This document shows positions 15,063-20,193 of a stretch of 20,193 nucleotides of DNA, piece after piece. The stretch's first letter is position 1. Each line of letters opens with the position of its first letter. The DNA is from AM-1111 sp046302135. Lineage in GTDB: Bacteria > Bacteroidota > Bacteroidia > B-17B0 > Aurantibacillaceae. The stretch covers positions 1 through 20,193 of the forward strand of contig JBKCIQ010000114.1 in the NCBI GenBank assembly GCA_046302135.1, in the 5' to 3' direction. A program made the position numbers and the translations under genes. The notes under the pieces are model-generated. The model did no database searches. It was not told the DNA's origin and saw only the letters and a program-made list of their open reading frames with translations.

Positions 15063-17868
15063 AATGTGCCTCAAGCCAGTTTTTACCTGTTCCCATTCCA
15101 ACTTCAATAGGAACGTTCAGCGGGAGTGCATTTTTCATTTCAAATTCAACTAATTTTTTAAGCTCGGTTTCTTCAGATAAATGCATATCAAACACCAATT
15201 CATCGTGTACCTGTAGCAACAATTTTGAAATCATGTTTCGGTTTTTCATTTCCCGGTGAATATTAACCATTGCAATCTTTATCATGTCTGCGGCAGTTCC
15301 CTGAATAGGTGCATTAATTGCATTTCTCTCTGCAAATGAACGTTCGGCGGAACTCTTTGAATTTATTTCTCTGAGGTATCTTCTTCTTCCTAGTAAAGTT
15401 TTCACATACCCATGTTCTCTAGCAAAATTGATGCTGTTGTCCATGTATTTTTTAAGAGAGGGGTATGTTGCGAAATAGTTATCAATTAATTGCTTTGCCT
15501 CCGCTCGGCTTACTTTTATATTCTCAGACAAGCCAAAGGCGCCCTGCCCGTAAAGAATTCCGAAGTTCACACTTTTCGCTTTGTACCTCATGTCTTTAGT
15601 TACTTCATTTTCTGGTACACCAAAAACTTTAGCGGCAGTAGAAAGGTGGATGTCTTTTCCCTCAATAAAAGCCTCACAAAGATTTTTATCTTCGCTAATA
15701 GATGCAACAATTCTCAATTCTATTTGTGAATAATCTGCACTCAAAATCAGAAATTCCTCATTTCGTGGCACAAAAGCCCTACGCATTTCTCTTCCTCTTT
15801 CAGTTCTTATAGGTATATTTTGCAAGTTTGGATTGTCGGAACTTAACCTTCCTGTTACAGCAACAACCTGATTGTAGGTTGTGTGTATGCGCTGAGTTGT
15901 CGGATTTATGAGTTGAGGAAAGGCATCAACATAAGTGCTTTTCAATTTTACAAGCTCACGATAATCCAGAATTTTATCTACTATTGGATGAAAATCTGAA
16001 AGTTTAATCAATACGTCTTCGCTCGTTTGATATTGACCCGTTTTTGTTTTTTTAGGTTTATCAACGATTTTAAGATAATCAAATAAAATTTCTCCAACTT
16101 GTTTAGGAGACGATACATTGAATTTTGTTCCTGCAAGATTTTGAATTTCACTTTCAGTTTTTTGGATTTCCTCCTCTAGTTCACTTGAATAAATTTTTAA
16201 GCCGTTAACATCAAGATTGATTCCTTCACGTTCCATTTCTGCTAGTACATGGATTAGTGGAATTTCAATATCATCAAACAATTTTTCAAGCTCATCTTCC
16301 TTTAACTTAGGATGAAATATGTTTTTAAGTTGAAGAGTTATGTCCGCATCCTCGGCGGCATAGTCCTTTATTTTATCAATTTCTACCTCACGCATGCTTT
16401 TTTGATCCTTTCCCTTTTTTCCAATTAGTGATTCAATGCTTATTGGTGAATAATTTAGATAGGTTTCTGCTAATATATCCATATTGTGCCGCATGTCCGC
16501 TTTAATTAAAAAATGGGCAAGCATCGTATCGAACAACCTATTTTTTATTTCAATTCCATAGTTTTTCAGGATGTGAAGATCAAATTTTATGTTTTGTCCG
16601 ATTAAAGTTTTTTCACTGAATTCAAATATTGGTTTAAACTCCTCAATGATTAATTTGGCCGCTGTAAATTCTGCAGGTAGAGGAACATAATATGCCTCGC
16701 CGGATTTTATAGAAAAACTCAATCCAACGGCTTTGTCTGAGTGTACGTTTAGTCCTGTCGTTTCCGTATCGAAGCAGAATTGTTCACATGAAAGAAGCAT
16801 GTTGATAAGGCTCTTTCTTTTTTCTTCATTGTCCGTTAGATGGTAGTAATGTGGAACGTTATTAATCGAATTGAATTGGATAGGAGTTTCAATATCTTGT
16901 TCTTTACTTATCTCTGAAAAGCTTTCCTCTGCAAATAAACCTATCTGTCCATTTTCACTTACAGGCTTCCCTTCTGACTGAGACGGTAGAACATCGTTAC
17001 CTAGCAAAGTTTCTGTAAGTCGTTTAAATTCCAACTCCTGAAATAAAACTTTCACCGCATCTTTATTCAGTTCTCTCACAAGCAAAGCTTCTTCATTAAA
17101 TTCAACCGGTACGTCGCAAATTATGGTAGCCAGCTTTTTACTCAGCAAGGCCATTTCTTTGTGTTCTTCTACTTTTTCTTTCAATTTGCCCTTAAGCTGA
17201 TTTGTATTTTCCAATAAATTTTCAACACTACCGAATTCATTGATTAGTTTGACAGCTGTTTTCTCACCTATTCCTGGAATACCTGGTATATTATCGACCT
17301 TATCACCCATCAATCCCAACACATCTATTAGTTTTGAAACATCAGAAATACCCCATTTGTTACAGACTTCTTCTACGCCAAGAATTTCAGATTTTTCTCC
17401 ACCTCTCCCAGGTTTAAAGATTTTAATATTTTCATCAACCAGTTGTCCATAATCCTTATCCGGTGTCATCATAAAAACTTCATAGCCGAGCTTTTCAGCC
17501 TGTTTAGCCAAAGTTCCAACAACATCATCAGCTTCAAAACCGGGCTTTGCTACCCATGGAATATTAAAAGCATCAAGTAATGAATAAATAAATGGGATCT
17601 GTTGAGCAAGGTCGTCAGGCATTTCTTCTCTGTTTGCCTTGTAAGCTTCATATTGTTCATGCCGTATGGTATCTTCAGGAGTGTCAAAAACAACAGCAAG
17701 ATGTGTTGGTTTTTCTTTTCTTAAAATTTCAAGTAGTGTATTTGTAAATCCAAATATTGCGGAAGTATTTAGGCCTTTGGAGTTGATTCTTGGATTATTG
17801 ATAAATGCATAATGCGCTCTGAAAATCAGTGCGAATGCATCAAGAAGATAGACTTTTTTATTTTCCAA
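15061..17868 (-). CDS. polA: DNA polymerase I
   Basis: A 935-residue replication/repair polymerase that fills gaps and removes RNA primers. The N-terminal 5' nuclease domain (~1-290) shows YLLDAFALIFRAHYAF, FEADDVVGT and TPDKDYGQLV. The 3'-5' proofreading domain (~340-520) keeps its metal ligands: D367 and E369 in FDTETTG, D430 in GQNIKFD, and Y503/D507 in YAAED, so proofreading should be active. The polymerase domain (~550-935) has motif A DYSQIELR (D712), motif B KSVNFGILYGQGAFG and motif C QVHDELVFD (D889, E890). The protein ends GKNWLEAH as expected. The start is TTG at 17868: an in-frame stop lies eight codons upstream without an ATG between, and the next Met is about residue 83, which would delete the nuclease core. 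No convincing TAnnTTTG box was found upstream. Confidence 0.98.
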   Translation of the reverse strand: MENKKVYLLDAFALIFRAHYAFINNPRINSKGLNTSAIFGFTNTLLEILRKEKPTHLAVVFDTPEDTIRHEQYEAYKANREEMPDDLAQQIPFIYSLLDAFNIPWVAKPGFEADDVVGTLAKQAEKLGYEVFMMTPDKDYGQLVDENIKIFKPGRGGEKSEILGVEEVCNKWGISDVSKLIDVLGLMGDKVDNIPGIPGIGEKTAVKLINEFGSVENLLENTNQLKGKLKEKVEEHKEMALLSKKLATIICDVPVEFNEEALLVRELNKDAVKVLFQELEFKRLTETLLGNDVLPSQSEGKPVSENGQIGLFAEESFSEISKEQDIETPIQFNSINNVPHYYHLTDNEEKRKSLINMLLSCEQFCFDTETTGLNVHSDKAVGLSFSIKSGEAYYVPLPAEFTAAKLIIEEFKPIFEFSEKTLIGQNIKFDLHILKNYGIEIKNRLFDTMLAHFLIKADMRHNMDILAETYLNYSPISIESLIGKKGKDQKSMREVEIDKIKDYAAEDADITLQLKNIFHPKLKEDELEKLFDDIEIPLIHVLAEMEREGINLDVNGLKIYSSELEEEIQKTESEIQNLAGTKFNVSSPKQVGEILFDYLKIVDKPKKTKTGQYQTSEDVLIKLSDFHPIVDKILDYRELVKLKSTYVDAFPQLINPTTQRIHTTYNQVVAVTGRLSSDNPNLQNIPIRTERGREMRRAFVPRNEEFLILSADYSQIELRIVASISEDKNLCEAFIEGKDIHLSTAAKVFGVPENEVTKDMRYKAKSVNFGILYGQGAFGLSENIKVSRAEAKQLIDNYFATYPSLKKYMDNSINFAREHGYVKTLLGRRRYLREINSKSSAERSFAERNAINAPIQGTAADMIKIAMVNIHREMKNRNMISKLLLQVHDELVFDMHLSEETELKKLVEFEMKNALPLNVPIEVGMGTGKNWLEAH

Positions 17869-18244
17869 TTGATTATTTTTTAGGGATTTTTAGTTTATGG
17901 TTGAGTATCATGAATTACTTTTAATCGATTATTTTGATTTCACAATATCATTTCCCTTCGACTAAATTTACTTACTTTTTCATTACGAATTCTGATTATT
18001 AGATTTATTTTTTAAAATTATTTAATAAGGTTAATCTTTATTTACAATTTAAAAAGTCAATTCATGTTTTACCTATAGTTTATTTTTAGTTGTATTATAT
18101 TACAAATAGAAAATATTTTTTTGGTTGAAGTTAGTGATGTTTTTTGCTTTTTATTTTCTTGTTTATTTTTAAAGAAATTTACTGTTTTTCAAACTTGATT
18201 CGTTTTAATATTTATTACTTCCGGCAAATTATAAATCTTTAATT

Positions 18245-18252
18245 TATTTTTG
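18245..18252 (+). promoter_or_regulatory. Putative -7 box of the DUF262-DUF1524 gene
   Basis: TATTTTTG matches TAnnTTTG exactly and lies 62 bases before the ATG at 18315. No exact TTG is found about 20 bases upstream. In sequence this AT-rich a chance match is possible, but its placement is good. Confidence 0.4.
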
Positions 18253-18278
18253 TAGAGCACAAATACGCAAAAAGAAAA

Positions 18279-18308
18279 ATGTATTCTCGAATTCAACTTC
18301 AACAATGA
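18279..18308 (+). other. Possible nine-codon leader reading frame
   Basis: ATG at 18279 is preceded by a purine-rich AAAAAGAAAA stretch and reads M-Y-S-R-I-Q-L-Q-Q before TGA at 18306-18308. It is in the same frame as the DUF262 gene and ends six bases before that gene's ATG. It could be a short leader that couples ribosomes to the main start, or chance. DUF262 proteins normally begin near the main ATG, so a disrupted N-terminus is unlikely. Confidence 0.2.
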
Positions 18309-18314
18309 ATAATT

Positions 18315-20024
18315 ATGCAATTTCGACCCACAACTGTTCTAGGACTTTTCGATAGTTCTCAAAAACATTTTATTATACCCGTTTATCAAAGGGCTTATTC
18401 TTGGGAAAAAGATCAATGGAATATTTTTCTAACGGATTTGAACGAACAGATTTCAGGAGACAACAATTATTACTATGGAAATATATTACTTGAGTCCGTA
18501 AAAAAAGATATTCAATATGAAATAATAGATGGTCAGCAAAGGCTAACTACTTTAATAATATTTGTTCGTTCTTTTGTTGACGTTTTAAAAAAACGTAATT
18601 TGAATGAGCTGCAACTTCAGTTTGACTTTGATTCTAAAGAAAAAATTTATTTTAAAAATAGTGGTAATATAAAGTTGAGGACTATTGAATATGATAGGCC
18701 CTGCTTTGAAACACTGATAGTAGAGGGAAACTCCAAATTTGAAACAACATCGCTCTCGCAGTTAAGAATCAAAAATGCACGTAAATATTTTACAACAGAG
18801 CTGGATAAAATAAGTACAAACGACCTACTTAAAATTTTCGACAAGCTTGAATCAACAGAGCTTACTTGCATTGAGTTGAATGGAAAAAAGGACTCTGCTT
18901 TGATGTTCGAATTACAAAACAATAGGGGAAAGGATTTGACCAATATGGAAAAAATCAAATCCTATTTTATGTACCAGATGTATGTGTTTAGCCCTAAAGA
19001 GGAAACCGAAAGCAATATTGAATCTATTGCGAATATCTTCAAGCAAATTTATTTAACAATAAATGATCTGAAAAGTTTAAATGAGGACAGTATACTTATT
19101 TATCACTGTAATGCATTCATAAAAGGTTACGCATATAGAAATATTGACGATATCAAGGAAGTTTTTAAAAATACTTCTGAAAATGAAAAAATTAAATGGA
19201 TAAAAGATTTTGTAAATGAGTTGCTCACTTCTTTTTTAAGTATAAAAAAAATGGAAAGCTCCAACTTGCCCTATTTGGTGGATTTACAAAAGTTATCAAT
19301 TCCCGCATTTGTTTATCCATTTGTAATAAAAGGGTATAAACATTTAGAAGGTAACGAAGTAGAGTTGAATAAGTTTTATAACATTTTAGAAGTTGTTGTT
19401 TTTCGTTATAGACTGATTAGCAGTAGGGCAGATTTTATCAGTAGGATCAATGAAATTTTATTGAGTTTTAATGGTGATCTTGAAGCTTTAAAAGTTCAAT
19501 TTAAAGATAAATTAAACCAAACTTACTATTGGGGCGATAATAGAGTTAAGGAGTTCTTAAATGGATATATGTATGAAAATCCGGCTTTGCATTATTTACT
19601 GTGGAAGTATGAAGACTCAATCCAAAATAGAGGCTATAGTGTAAGATCAGGCGCTATTGAAAATGAACAAATAGAACATATATCTCCGCAGACTCCAACA
19701 AATGGCGAGGCGTTTGCAACGGGTTATGATGTTGACGGGAACAATCAATATCGGGAGGGTTTTGTAGATAAAGAATTAAATTGTTTAGGCAACTTAATGT
19801 TAATTTCGGGTTCACACAACGCGTCAATTGGCAATAGATCTTTTTCCGAAAAACTTATTTCTTATAAGTCAAATCCACTATTGAATCAACAAGCTGAAAT
19901 TGAACGTTTTTTAGATGAGGGTAAATGTAAGTGGGGTTCGAATGAAATACGCAAGCGGCATGAAAAAATTGTCATAAATTTTGCAATCCCAAAATGGAGC
20001 TTTGATAATATTAGAATAAAATGA
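18315..20024 (+). CDS. DUF262-DUF1524 protein, GmrSD-like putative type IV restriction nuclease
   Basis: A 569-residue cytosolic protein. The N-terminal DUF262 (GmrS-like, ParB/Srx-fold NTPase) shows FIIPVYQRAYSW (~19-30) and DGQQRLTTL from D72, followed by a helical middle region with FELQNNRGKDLTNMEKIKS (~198-216). The C-terminal DUF1524 His-Me finger (HNH-like) nuclease shows IEHISPQ with H455, then LGNLMLISGSHNASIGNRSF (~491-510) with N502 and N507 in the expected places. Both domains are in one chain, as in single-polypeptide GmrSD enzymes, which use NTP to cleave modified phage DNA such as glucosylated hydroxymethylcytosine. Substrate specificity here is inference. No methyltransferase, BREX, DISARM or other defence gene is beside it. 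It stands alone after an AT-rich spacer and is itself AT-rich, consistent with horizontal acquisition. The ATG at 18315 puts the YQRxYxW motif at the family's usual distance from the start. Confidence 0.9.
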   Translation: MQFRPTTVLGLFDSSQKHFIIPVYQRAYSWEKDQWNIFLTDLNEQISGDNNYYYGNILLESVKKDIQYEIIDGQQRLTTLIIFVRSFVDVLKKRNLNELQLQFDFDSKEKIYFKNSGNIKLRTIEYDRPCFETLIVEGNSKFETTSLSQLRIKNARKYFTTELDKISTNDLLKIFDKLESTELTCIELNGKKDSALMFELQNNRGKDLTNMEKIKSYFMYQMYVFSPKEETESNIESIANIFKQIYLTINDLKSLNEDSILIYHCNAFIKGYAYRNIDDIKEVFKNTSENEKIKWIKDFVNELLTSFLSIKKMESSNLPYLVDLQKLSIPAFVYPFVIKGYKHLEGNEVELNKFYNILEVVVFRYRLISSRADFISRINEILLSFNGDLEALKVQFKDKLNQTYYWGDNRVKEFLNGYMYENPALHYLLWKYEDSIQNRGYSVRSGAIENEQIEHISPQTPTNGEAFATGYDVDGNNQYREGFVDKELNCLGNLMLISGSHNASIGNRSFSEKLISYKSNPLLNQQAEIERFLDEGKCKWGSNEIRKRHEKIVINFAIPKWSFDNIRIK

Positions 20025-20049
20025 AAATTTATATCTTTTATCAATTAAA

Positions 20050-20108
20050 ATTACTTTCATTAGTAAATAGGAAATGTAATTAAATGTCATATAACTTCAA
20101 TTTTTTTT
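20050..20108 (+). terminator. Weak hairpin and T-run after the DUF262 gene
   Basis: ATTACTTTC at 20050-20058 pairs with GAAATGTAAT at 20071-20080 (nine pairs, one bulged T), with a 12-base loop. A run of eight T occurs at 20101-20108, but 20 bases after the stem, which is far for an intrinsic terminator. The stem is mostly A-T. Confidence 0.22.
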
Positions 20109-20162
20109 AAAACAAATCAAATAATACCATAACTTTAAAATTAAAATTTACGGATTCAAAAA

Positions 20163-20193
20163 ATGACTTCTGTAAAAATTCTAAAAATAAATT
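20163..20193 (+). CDS. Possible start of a further gene, cut by the right edge
   Basis: ATG at 20163 opens a frame that continues to the window end as MTSVKILKIN. It is too short to assign to a family. TAACTTTA, one mismatch from TAnnTTTG, lies about 30 bases upstream. It may be a real plus-strand gene or chance in AT-rich DNA. Confidence 0.25.
   Translation, partial: MTSVKILKIN

Larger units (their letters stand above)
17869..18314. other. Long AT-rich divergent intergenic region
   Basis: These 446 bases between polA and the DUF262 gene are much richer in A and T than the neighbouring coding sequence, with many T- and A-runs. I see no tRNA, no repeat array and no reading frame with family resemblance. 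It should carry the promoters of both divergent genes; only the plus-strand one (18245-18252) is recognisable. A nine-codon reading (18279-18308) sits at its right end, in the same frame as the downstream gene. Confidence 0.6.

Noticed and set aside
15061..17868. Loss of proofreading in polA, as in some bacterial lineages
   Set aside because: D367, E369, D430 and the YxxxD motif (Y503/D507) are all present, so the exonuclease looks active.
18647..18958. 103-residue minus-strand frame within the DUF262 gene, possible antisense antitoxin
   Set aside because: The frame opposes conserved coding sequence, the protein looks like random reverse translation, and there is no promoter or start site support.

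Overview
The window reads as a low-GC chromosomal segment of a Bacteroidota bacterium, probably Flavobacteriales-like. The order-level placement is inference. Supporting signs are AT-rich spacers, Bacteroidota-type -7 boxes (TAnnTTTG), few Shine-Dalgarno sites, signal peptides ending in FAQ, a subtilase with a type IX secretion (T9SS) C-terminal sorting domain, and a stand-alone TonB_C protein. No tRNA, rRNA, CRISPR array, insertion sequence or transposase was seen.

Left part (1-8895). The window opens inside the 3' end of a plus-strand membrane acyltransferase (family 3). A minus-strand SRPBCC/AHSA1-like gene follows. Next is a compact minus-strand operon, transcribed from about 8910 down to 1216: a T9SS-secreted S8 subtilisin-like protease (TTG start), a small secreted TonB_C-domain protein (GTG start, 7 bases later), and an 1866-residue alpha-2-macroglobulin-family protein overlapping it by ATGA. 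This puts a secreted protease and a protease-trap protein with an intact thioester in one transcript. The usual A2M companion, penicillin-binding protein 1C, is not in the window.

Middle part (9028-15029). Divergent from that operon is an AddA/RecB-like UvrD-family helicase with a C-terminal PD-(D/E)XK nuclease, for DNA end processing. No AddB partner lies beside it. Co-directional genes follow: an M13 (neprilysin/PepO-like) exported zinc metallopeptidase, a dCMP deaminase 9 bases behind it, and a very Lys/Arg-rich small exported protein of unknown function.

Right part (15061-20193). A convergent minus-strand polA (TTG start) encodes DNA polymerase I with 5' nuclease, an apparently active proofreading exonuclease, and polymerase. 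An unusually AT-rich 446-base spacer separates it from a plus-strand DUF262-DUF1524 (GmrSD-like) protein, a probable modification-dependent nuclease and the only clear defence-type gene here. The last 169 bases are AT-rich and may hold the first codons of another gene at the edge.

Most genes are ordinary core or envelope functions. The two parts most worth a second look are the protease/TonB_C/A2M operon and the solitary GmrSD-like gene in its AT-rich surroundings.
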